From assembly GCA_019894875.1 (NCBI GenBank), contig JAGXNR010000166.1:1-5677 (forward strand): a stretch of DNA of 5,677 bases. Direction: 5' to 3'. Below, one piece after another: positions 1 through 5,267 of this stretch; position 1 is the first letter of the stretch; the number at the start of each line of letters is the position of its first letter. The position numbers and the translations under genes are program-made. The notes under the pieces are model-generated. The model was not told the origin of the DNA. It did no database searches and saw nothing but the letters and a program-made list of their open reading frames with translations. This DNA comes from Promethearchaeota archaeon (GTDB lineage Archaea; Asgardarchaeota; Lokiarchaeia; Sigynarchaeales; SOKP01).

Positions 1-207
1 ATATAGATGAGTTGTTAACCGTGAAACAAGAACAGTAGAGATATCTCCAATTAAAGAGTTCAATGCGGGTAACATCAAGAGCATTACAGGGACCGTATAC
101 AATAGATCTTCATTAAAAGAGAGTAATGTTCCTGAGATCAGTCCCAATAATGAGGATATTATAACAATAATTATTGATTCCTTGAAAATTTTCAAGAAAT
201 ATTTCAC
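1..207 (-). CDS. MgtE/SLC41-type divalent-cation permease, second half-protein (3' end outside window)
   Basis: I read 69 codons from GTG at 207 to the window edge with no stop; the gene continues beyond position 1. After a basic start (KYFLKIFKE), residues 9-30 form a membrane helix and residues 36-52 a second one. That second helix ends in the motif PALNSLIGD (47-55), followed by SRL (62-64). PAL-x-x-L-x-G[DN] followed by an Arg-containing segment is the signature of the archaeal permeases related to MgtE (COG1824) and of animal SLC41, which move Mg2+ or similar divalent cations across the cytoplasmic membrane. The same motif occurs in the upstream gene (PALLSLRGN), so the two are homologous halves that probably pair into one transporter. 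The GTG start is chosen because a Shine-Dalgarno-like GGGGGTG (complement of 214-220) lies 6 nt ahead of it, inside the end of the upstream gene. The ATG at 211-209 is in a frame that closes after 32 codons. Substrate is inferred from family only. Confidence 0.8.
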   Translation of the reverse strand, partial: MKYFLKIFKESIIIVIISSLLGLISGTLLSFNEDLLYTVPVMLLMLPALNSLIGDISTVLVSRLTTHLY

Positions 208-762
208 TCATGGCACCCCCAACATTATAATTGTTAGAAAAAAGCAAAAGACCGTTGAAAAATCATCTACTGCTGTCATAATGGGACTAACAATATTATT
301 GGGATTTAATCCCTTTTTAAATATCAAATAGTTCAATCCCGTTGAACATGGTATTGAGATAGTGAGAGTTAAAACTATAGAAATAAGAGGAATAACAAAA
401 AAGAATATTATCGGGAGGAGAACCAAGCGAAATATTGTTAAATTTAAGAGTATAGAAAATAATCCAATAACAATCGCAGTGATTATAGAAAGAGAATATG
501 TTGCTAATACATTTTCAAACCAAGACTTACGAGAAAAGCTTCCAATTATGAAATCTCTTGATGTCCTAGCAATAAACGGACCACTCAAATTACCTCTTAA
601 AGATAGAAGAGCGGGGATCATCAGGATTAAAACTTGGAAACTTCTAAAAGGTAAAATTAAAATTGAAAGTACTAACCCAGCGAAAATGTCTCCAATAATA
701 GAAATAATTTCTGAAGGGAAGGTTTCTTTGATAATTTTTCCTTTAGAATCATGAAACTCCAT
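208..762 (-). CDS. MgtE/SLC41-type divalent-cation permease, first half-protein
   Basis: This is a 184-residue integral membrane protein with about five hydrophobic segments (roughly 18-37, 41-54, 83-106, 110-137 and 165-183). Two blocks identify the family. PALLSLRGN (50-58) is followed by Arg66 and a Gly-terminated helix, matching the PALL-x-LRGN motif of archaeal MgtE-like permeases (COG1824) and SLC41. A late segment, NPNNIVSPIMTAVDD (153-167), matches the DPDN-x-x-x-P-x-x-T-x-x-x-D block of the last helix, in which MgtE has a conserved metal-binding aspartate; here that is Asp166 or Asp167. The usual acidic residues of 'DPDN' are Asn in this copy. There is no cytosolic CBS or N domain as in bacterial MgtE, so regulation must differ. 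The length of about 185 residues fits the archaeal half-size proteins. ATG 762 is the only ATG after the in-frame stop at 774-772, and GAGG lies 7 nt upstream. TGA 210-208 is directly followed by the next gene's GTG, so the two are probably cotranscribed and translationally coupled. Mg2+ versus another cation cannot be decided. Confidence 0.85.
   Translation of the reverse strand: MEFHDSKGKIIKETFPSEIISIIGDIFAGLVLSILILPFRSFQVLILMIPALLSLRGNLSGPFIARTSRDFIIGSFSRKSWFENVLATYSLSIITAIVIGLFSILLNLTIFRLVLLPIIFFFVIPLISIVLTLTISIPCSTGLNYLIFKKGLNPNNIVSPIMTAVDDFSTVFCFFLTIIMLGVP
214..220 (-). promoter_or_regulatory. Shine-Dalgarno-like site for second permease gene
   Basis: The complement reads GGGGGTG, one mismatch from GGAGGTG, and ends 6 nt before the GTG at 207. 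It lies within the last codons of the upstream permease gene. It decides the start of the downstream gene and argues that the two half-proteins are meant to be separate polypeptides. Confidence 0.6.
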
Positions 763-811
763 ATGCCATCCTCATCAGATTCAGTTAAATTTGTAGAATC
801 CTTTTCTATCA

Positions 812-823
812 TTTTTTATAATA
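812..823 (-). promoter_or_regulatory. TATA-like promoter for the permease pair
   Basis: The complement reads TATTATAAAAAA. An archaeal TATA box here would place transcription start near 790, giving a leader of about 28 nt that contains the GAGG ribosome-binding site before ATG 762. The background is AT-rich, so the call is moderate to weak. Confidence 0.35.
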
Positions 824-901
824 GTCTATAGTGAATTTCATTAAAAATTTATTAATAGTGTTCTTCTTACATTTTAATTAGAATCCATTATATTTAAAAA
901 T

Positions 902-915
902 TTAGGTATACCTAA
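902..915. promoter_or_regulatory. 14-bp perfect palindrome TTAGGTATACCTAA (candidate operator)
   Basis: All seven base pairs of the dyad match, with AA/TT symmetry continuing one mismatch further out. The half-site TTAGG-n4-CCTAA resembles the operators known for DtxR/IdeR/SirR-type metal-dependent repressors. It contains most of the G and C in its neighbourhood, so it is less easily explained by AT-richness. It lies about 140 bp upstream of the cation-permease start and abuts a minus-strand TATA-like stretch, which would suit metal-responsive control of the pair. No regulator gene is in the window. The assignment is inference from symmetry, half-site and context. Confidence 0.45.
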
Positions 916-917
916 TT

Positions 918-938
918 TATTCAATTTAAAATTGAATA
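918..938. repeat. 21-bp perfect inverted repeat next to the operator-like palindrome
   Basis: The arms TATTCAATTT and AAATTGAATA (10 bp each) flank a single central A. It begins 2 bp after the 14-bp palindrome, so the two dyads form a 37-bp cluster in the middle of the divergent intergenic region. It could be a second regulator site or an extruding hairpin. Because the arms are almost pure A+T, chance is a real alternative for this element alone. Confidence 0.45.
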
Positions 939-1150
939 TCTGATTCTTTAAGCCTGGATAGAATTATCTTATTAAATATTGTATATATTTATTAACAAAT
1001 AATTGATCTTTCTATGATTTTTTTAAATTCATTGGATGATTTTCTTATGTTAACTTACTTTTTTCTTTTCAATAATTAATATTTTCAAAACCTAAACATT
1101 CATAGGAATCTAAAAAAAATTTATTTTAGAAAAACAATTCATTATATTTG

Positions 1151-1160
1151 TTTTTATAAG
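1151..1160 (+). promoter_or_regulatory. TATA-like promoter for the ABC permease
   Basis: TTTTTATAAG is centred about 42 bp before the TTG start at 1198. Archaeal spacing of about 25 bp would put the transcript start near 1182, leaving a leader of about 16 nt that contains only a weak AAAGAG purine run. Confidence 0.4.
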
Positions 1161-1197
1161 TTTAGAGTCTTTTTCAAATTTAAAGAGTAAATGTTAA

Positions 1198-2847
1198 TTG
1201 AATCTGTGGAAAACAATAGCAAAAAATGAAATTCGTCTCAAGACTAGTCGATTTAGAAATTATAGACGATTATTCTTTATTTTAATTTTTTCAATCTTAT
1301 TATACTGGGGACTTTTTATAGGTCCGTTTTTCATTGATGCAATTATTCCTGAAGTTGTTAAAGAATATTCTTATCAATTTGAAGCCCTTATTATTCAATT
1401 AATTGAATTTACCTTTATTTCATTATTTTTAGTCGCAGTAATGTATCCCCTATTTGTTTTATTTAGAAAATCTGAAGTTATTGAGAAAGAGATTATTTTA
1501 GCAACTCCAATTAAACCCGCGGATGTTGTCTTTGGTGAATTTTTAGGACATATACCATTCTATCTTATATTTGTTTTGATGATTGGCCCTTTTGGATTAT
1601 CATTAATATTGCAAATTAATCCTAGTATGAATCTAATCCATTACTTAATTTACTACTTATGCTTTTTTACACTCTACATGTTTGGATCATTAATTGGAAC
1701 AGTTATATCTAATTGGATTGAAAAAATATTAGGGAGCAAAAAATTGAAAAATTATAGTAATTTTTTTCTACTTTTAACGTCAATTCTAGTAATTACAGTC
1801 TTTTATTCATTCCAATTTATGTTTAATTTCATTAAAGATCATCCAGAATTTAAAGCAGTTTTCTTATTCTACCCCTCTTTTTGGTTTTCAAATATTATTT
1901 TATATTTTGTTAATTTTTCATTGATAGAATCATATATTCTAAATATTTGGGTTAATGTTCTATTAGCGATACTTATTCCTATTTCAGTATCTTATATTTT
2001 TTATAAAAAAGCTAACTATTTTTATGATTTAAAGATTAGAGCTGAAAGAGAATCAAAAACATATAATAAAGAAAAGGTTTTTCACATTTTTATTAAAAAA
2101 ATTACTTCCCGAAAATTTAAAGGTTTAGTAATCGTTCAATTTAAATCATTCTTAAGAAAGAAAGAAAATATACTGAAATTGATTTATATGATTGGAACTA
2201 TAAGTGTCCTTGGAGTGTTAATATATATTTCCTTTGAAACCCAAGTTTTTTCATTATTGATAGAACCATTAAATATTCCAATAGTATTTCAAACTAGATT
2301 TGATAGAAATGCGATTATATTTATATTGTCTTGGATGGGAGGTTTAATTTTTGGAATATTTATGGGTATGCATGATTTTATTGATTCAAAAGAATTATTA
2401 TTTACATATAAGAAATCCCCAAGAGGAACTAAAGCACTCTTATATTCATTTATATATGAATCGTTATATATTCTAATTGTTTATGATATATTTTTAACTA
2501 TTTTTTTTTCTGTTGTATTTCAAATAGACTTCTTAATCTCTCTGCTATTTTTCCTAATATACATAATAAATAGTGAAATAATATTTCTTCAAACTATCGG
2601 TATTCAATGTATTAGACCGTTGTTCGAGGAACGTCGTAAAAATTTGTTTTTTAACAATTATTTAATTTTCTTTATTCAGATTGTTTCCTTTTTATTTTCA
2701 CTTTTTATTTTTATTTATTCTCTGAAAATACTAATAAGCCCGTTTTTAGTGCTTATATTTACTATATTTACTAACCTTGGAGTTTCAGGATTAATCGCAT
2801 TTTCTATGTTATACTTTGGGATAAGAAAACTAAATACAATTGAATAA
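1198..2847 (+). CDS. ABC-2-type exporter permease, 549 residues
   Basis: This is a polytopic membrane protein with about a dozen hydrophobic segments (for example 26-50, 66-90, 118-138, 150-172, 187-208, 248-268, 327-345, 373-392, 413-443, 446-466, 485-508 and 511-541). A charged, probably cytoplasmic linker at about 269-325 splits it into two halves. Each half has the arrangement seen in ABC-2 permeases, where a cytoplasmic 'E-x-x-[LI]-L-x-x-[TS]P' loop precedes a helix: KEIILATPIKPADVVFGEF (97-115) and KELLFTYKKSPRGTKALLY (398-416). It therefore looks like a fused two-domain permease that would need an ATP-binding subunit to export a lipid, peptide or drug-like substrate. No ATPase gene is adjacent within the window. 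The start is TTG 1198, directly after an in-frame TAA; the resulting N-terminus (NLWKTIAKNEIRLKTSRFR) is the amphipathic, basic leader expected for this group. An ATG at 1191 is out of frame. The gene ends 11 bp from a convergent gene. Substrate is unknown. Confidence 0.75.
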   Translation: MNLWKTIAKNEIRLKTSRFRNYRRLFFILIFSILLYWGLFIGPFFIDAIIPEVVKEYSYQFEALIIQLIEFTFISLFLVAVMYPLFVLFRKSEVIEKEIILATPIKPADVVFGEFLGHIPFYLIFVLMIGPFGLSLILQINPSMNLIHYLIYYLCFFTLYMFGSLIGTVISNWIEKILGSKKLKNYSNFFLLLTSILVITVFYSFQFMFNFIKDHPEFKAVFLFYPSFWFSNIILYFVNFSLIESYILNIWVNVLLAILIPISVSYIFYKKANYFYDLKIRAERESKTYNKEKVFHIFIKKITSRKFKGLVIVQFKSFLRKKENILKLIYMIGTISVLGVLIYISFETQVFSLLIEPLNIPIVFQTRFDRNAIIFILSWMGGLIFGIFMGMHDFIDSKELLFTYKKSPRGTKALLYSFIYESLYILIVYDIFLTIFFSVVFQIDFLISLLFFLIYIINSEIIFLQTIGIQCIRPLFEERRKNLFFNNYLIFFIQIVSFLFSLFIFIYSLKILISPFLVLIFTIFTNLGVSGLIAFSMLYFGIRKLNTIE

Positions 2848-2858
2848 GATTCCTAAAA

Positions 2859-3125
2859 TTAATTCCCTTGATGTTTAATTCTTTTTACTATTCTAATTAC
2901 GGTATCAAAAATTAAAGGGATGGATAAGATAAAAAATCCAATTGGATTGAATATAATATATTGAACGACTAAAGTAAGAATTTCTATGGGACTGAAAGAA
3001 AATAAATGTAAAATAAAAAACATAAAAATTGCTGATCCAAACACTATTAAAAAGAAATTTGATTTTACGCTTGAGATGAAAAGGATTATTATAAACAAAA
3101 GAATAAGAGAGTCTGCAAATTCCAT
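2859..3125 (-). CDS. small three-helix membrane protein, 88 residues, function unknown
   Basis: I do not recognise a family. The protein is strongly hydrophobic with segments at about 5-21, 23-43 and 58-76, separated by a short basic turn (Lys21) and a SFSPIE loop (43-48). It ends in a basic tail, VKRIKHQGN, which would lie in the cytoplasm. The ATG at 3125 is the first ATG in the frame after the preceding stop. No Shine-Dalgarno is visible, but an AT-rich TATA-like stretch about 25-30 bp upstream (complement of about 3147-3160) would fit a leaderless transcript. It converges on the ABC permease gene with an 11-bp gap. It follows the surface-protein gene on the same strand after 71 bp, but a T-tract lies between them, so it probably has its own transcript. 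A role beside either membrane neighbour is possible but unsupported. Confidence 0.6.
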   Translation of the reverse strand: MEFADSLILLFIIILFISSVKSNFFLIVFGSAIFMFFILHLFSFSPIEILTLVVQYIIFNPIGFFILSIPLIFDTVIRIVKRIKHQGN

Positions 3126-3168
3126 ATCATAACTATTAGTAATTAATTTCTAATAAATTTTAAAATTT

Positions 3169-3178
3169 AAAAAAAAAA
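3169..3178 (-). terminator. T-tract terminator of the surface-protein gene
   Basis: The complement is a run of ten T's about 20 nt after the TAG stop at 3199-3197, with further T-rich sequence beyond and no GC-rich hairpin. This is the usual form of an archaeal intrinsic terminator. Confidence 0.6.
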
Positions 3179-3196
3179 GTTATATTTAAAATTACA

Positions 3197-4903
3197 CTAC
3201 TTTTTTCGTTTTCGAATATAATAGATTACTCCTACGATGGTTGAAGGTAGTACTATTAAAAGCGTTACAATTTCATATCCGGGAATTTCTCCTTCTCCAG
3301 AATACAAATTAATGCTTATTGCTACTAGGCCATCAGAAGATACCCTAGCTCGATTAAGAAGCCCATTTGAATTCCAATCTGCCGATAATTCATAAGCATC
3401 CGGATTTCCAGTTGTTGCTATTATAGCTTCAGTCGTGATGGTCTCCCAATTGTAATTATTAGCAACGATTAAACCTTGAGTAAAAACGAATTGATCGTAG
3501 AATGCTATTTTCTGGTTTGAATATGTTGATGGATCTACAATATAACCTGCCATTGTGAAGTTAAGAATAGTTTCTAATATTAGTGTTATAGATGACTCTT
3601 CGTAAGTTGAAGCTGATAAGGAGAATGAGTTAAATTCCGAGAATAAATCATTTAAAGAAGTCCAAGTTTGCATATCCATACTAATAGAGAGTGTCATATC
3701 TATGGGTGTTGCTCTTTGACCTCCTAAGGTTGATTGTATTTCAGGGTGGATTTGATCTATAGCGATTTTTATTCCAATGGTTGTAGGAAATCCTCCCACT
3801 GTTTCCATCATTTCCATCATCAATTCCCACTGTGGCAAAATTGTTGTGGTCCATTGAGTTTTAGTTTGCTCAAGTTGTGCAATAACTAACTCCTGAATTG
3901 TTGTATTATCCCAACCGACAGGTAAGGAATCCGATATATTCGAATAAGCAAATGCTGTATCAATACCCCATTGGATAATTGTTGTCATGTTTGCTCCTTC
4001 AAGCTCTGGATCATATGAAGTAAGAGTATAATTCAAAAAATCTGTCAATCCACCCATTAAATTGGAAATTGGTTCGGATTCCCATCCAGGAGGAGATGTA
4101 TCATTAATCATATACCACAATCCGTCAAGCATATAAGTAAGATTAGCATCCCATATTGCAGATGGAATCATAAGGGGAAAGAACTCATCAATCGTATATG
4201 TATCAAATCCCGGAGGTAACATCATATAAGCCATTGGTAGTAGTTGCTCCATCATTACATAAGTGAGAAAGCTTTCCGTTGCTGCAGGAAAAGATTGTAT
4301 TATTATAGTCTCTAAAAATTCCTGTAATGTCATATCATCCCAACCACTAGGTAAAATACCCATTAATAAGGTATTATTTAATTCATTTAAAGCAAGCTCT
4401 AGCATAAATGGAATGGGTTGATCTTCCCAACCCATAGGAAGTGTCTCATTAAGCCCATCAATCATTACATCAACGAAAGCAGAATAATTTAAAGATTGCC
4501 AATTATCAGGGATCTCCCCAGAAAGAAATGTTAAATTAAATTTTGATATATAATGATCAAGAGTTTCATTTAAGAACGTAGAAATATTTAAATTCTCCCA
4601 CCCTGGTGGTAAAAGATAAGATAAAAGCGTATAAGATATATTTTCCATTGCTTCAGGAATCGTCATAGATTCAAAACCGAAAAGTTCAGTTTGTGATATT
4701 CTTGTTTCCATTTCAGTTAATAAACCTTCAACATTTTGCATTACGTTATCAAGACCATTCATATTTATTTTGATCCTCCATTGATATTCATCCCCTTCTT
4801 CTACACCAACATATCCATTTGATTGCGCTACTGAAAAAGTTCCAAAAGGAAGAAAAAGTAATGTACATAACATAAAAAGCGTTAATATTCTAATTTTTTT
4901 CAT
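3197..4903 (-). CDS. secreted, membrane-anchored surface protein with degenerate 'LPxGW' repeats, 568 residues
   Basis: I recognise no catalytic domain. A Sec-type signal peptide is clear: MKKIRI, a hydrophobic core at about 7-20, and likely cleavage near SVAQS (24-28). The mature protein opens with GDEYQWRIKI (37-46), a beta-strand start common in archaeal secreted proteins. Residues about 74-360 hold eight degenerate units of the form LP-x-G-[WF]-[ED]-x3-[IL]-x2-[FL] plus a hydrophobic helix, with aromatic positions at 77, 102, 135, 159, 188, 233, 274 and 331; LPQWE (356-360) may be a ninth. Residues about 375-535 look beta-rich. The C-terminus is IPGYE (540-544), one membrane helix (545-562) and RKRKK, resembling archaeal CTERM sorting/anchor signals or a plain C-terminal anchor. 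Fourteen N-x-S/T sequons, 13 of them between 88 and 335, suggest heavy N-glycosylation outside the cell. The ATG at 4903 follows GAAGTAAT, a partial Shine-Dalgarno match, by a few nt and gives an intact signal peptide. A structural or adhesive cell-surface role is inferred. Confidence 0.8.
   Translation of the reverse strand: MKKIRILTLFMLCTLLFLPFGTFSVAQSNGYVGVEEGDEYQWRIKINMNGLDNVMQNVEGLLTEMETRISQTELFGFESMTIPEAMENISYTLLSYLLPPGWENLNISTFLNETLDHYISKFNLTFLSGEIPDNWQSLNYSAFVDVMIDGLNETLPMGWEDQPIPFMLELALNELNNTLLMGILPSGWDDMTLQEFLETIIIQSFPAATESFLTYVMMEQLLPMAYMMLPPGFDTYTIDEFFPLMIPSAIWDANLTYMLDGLWYMINDTSPPGWESEPISNLMGGLTDFLNYTLTSYDPELEGANMTTIIQWGIDTAFAYSNISDSLPVGWDNTTIQELVIAQLEQTKTQWTTTILPQWELMMEMMETVGGFPTTIGIKIAIDQIHPEIQSTLGGQRATPIDMTLSISMDMQTWTSLNDLFSEFNSFSLSASTYEESSITLILETILNFTMAGYIVDPSTYSNQKIAFYDQFVFTQGLIVANNYNWETITTEAIIATTGNPDAYELSADWNSNGLLNRARVSSDGLVAISINLYSGEGEIPGYEIVTLLIVLPSTIVGVIYYIRKRKK
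3824..4684 (-). repeat. coding region of the degenerate 'LPxGW[E/D]' protein repeats
   Basis: This encodes residues about 74-360 of the surface protein. Units begin with GFE (76-78), LPPGWE (98), IPDNWQ (131), LPMGWE (155), LPSGWD (184), LPPGFD (229), PPGWE (271) and LPVGWD (327). Distances between aromatic positions are 25, 33, 24, 29, 45, 41 and 57 residues, so units vary in length. At DNA level only short pieces are shared (TCCCA followed by AACC or a variant, on the plus strand), which shows the copies are old and diverged. Confidence 0.7.
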
Positions 4904-4945
4904 GATTACTTCAAATTTTTTTTTAAATCTTTTATTAGATTTGAG

Positions 4946-4960
4946 ATTTTATAATAATAT
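4946..4960 (-). promoter_or_regulatory. TATA-like promoter for the surface-protein gene
   Basis: The complement contains ATTATTATAAAAT. Transcription start would fall near 4924, about 21 nt before ATG 4903, leaving room for the GAAGTAAT ribosome-binding match. Other AT-rich stretches nearby could serve equally, so confidence is modest. Confidence 0.35.
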
Positions 4961-5099
4961 CAAAATTCCTTTATTTAAATTTATATTATTTTATTTTTGT
5001 TCGCAAAAACTTAACTAATTTCTTATATTAGCAAGTTAGGATGCTAAAACTATAATTTTTATAATGATATTTATCCTAATTATTCCTAATAATAAAGCC

Positions 5100-5142
5100 T
5101 ATTAGATGTGAATCTAATATGGTTCTCAGTTGCTGACATCTA
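5100..5142. other. overlapping alternative hairpins
   Basis: TATTAGA (5100-5106) pairs with TCTAATA (5113-5119) across a 6-nt loop. TAGATGT (5103-5109) pairs instead with ACATCTA (5136-5142). The two helices share 5103-5106 and cannot form together. Both are AT-rich and short, so this is a description of symmetry rather than a demonstrated RNA element. Confidence 0.3.
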
Positions 5143-5253
5143 CACGTATTGGATGAAGTTCCAGAATTAGAAGTATTAGATATTATTAACATTTCAAAAT
5201 TCTAATTTTCTTCAACGAAATAATATTAAGAGCTAAGATGTTAAAAGAAAAGT

Positions 5254-5261
5254 AAAAAAAA
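5254..5261 (-). terminator. T-tract terminator of the 91-residue gene
   Basis: The complement reads T8, then AC, then further T-runs (TTTTCTTTT), starting 6 nt after the TAA stop at 5270-5268. No GC stem precedes it, which is typical of archaeal oligo-T termination. Confidence 0.6.
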
Positions 5262-5267
5262 GATAAT

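Larger units (their letters stand above)
763..1197. other. 435-bp non-coding divergent intergenic region
   Basis: No convincing gene is seen on either strand; the sequence is very AT-rich with stops in all frames. It separates the divergent permease pair (minus) and ABC permease (plus). It holds a promoter for each direction and two adjoining palindromes near 902-938. A weaker 7-bp inverted repeat (TCTAAAA/TTTTAGA, 1109-1115 and 1124-1130) is also present and may be chance in this composition. A second minus-strand TATA-like stretch (TTTAAATATAAT, complement near 886-897) sits directly next to the first palindrome. Confidence 0.7.
4904..5267. other. 364-bp intergenic region with small hairpins, no supported gene
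   Basis: It holds the surface-protein promoter at its left and a T-tract terminator at its right. Between about 5070 and 5145 there are a spaced repeat (CCTAAT at 5075-5080 and 5085-5090) and two mutually exclusive 7-bp helices around 5100-5142. Only very short reading frames occur (a 38-codon minus frame at 5076-5192 and a TGA-interrupted plus frame at 5119-5205), and neither has a ribosome-binding site or recognisable sequence. Confidence 0.6.

Noticed and set aside
362..754. 130-codon open frame on the plus strand
   Set aside because: It lies wholly antisense to the first permease half, whose family motifs are clear. Its own translation is rich in Lys, Arg and Ile with no domain sense, so it is a shadow frame.
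763..1197. tRNA, structured RNA or CRISPR repeat in the divergent intergenic region
   Set aside because: No cloverleaf, no GC-containing stems and no regularly spaced repeat; only two dyads and AT-rich filler.
5036..5090. TTAGG and CCTAA half-sites as further metalloregulator sites
   Set aside because: They are not arranged as a dyad with correct spacing, and about ten such pentamers are expected by chance in a window of this size and composition.
5060..5140. Possible C/D-box RNA (ATGAT-like box near 5063, CTGA at 5133-5136)
   Set aside because: The C box is a poor match to RTGATGA and no closing stem joins the boxes.
5076..5192. 38-codon minus-strand frame
   Set aside because: Low-complexity Ser/Asn/Ile translation, no ribosome-binding site or promoter at a suitable distance, and it would be expected by chance in this composition.
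5119..5205. Short plus frame MVLSC-TGA-HLHVLDEVPELEVLDIINISKF, with TGA after Cys (Cys-Sec-like)
   Set aside because: Some Asgard archaea make selenoproteins, but the frame is only 28 codons, matches no selenoprotein I know such as VhuU, has no ribosome-binding site, and no convincing SECIS hairpin is visible after it. It could equally be a gene remnant.
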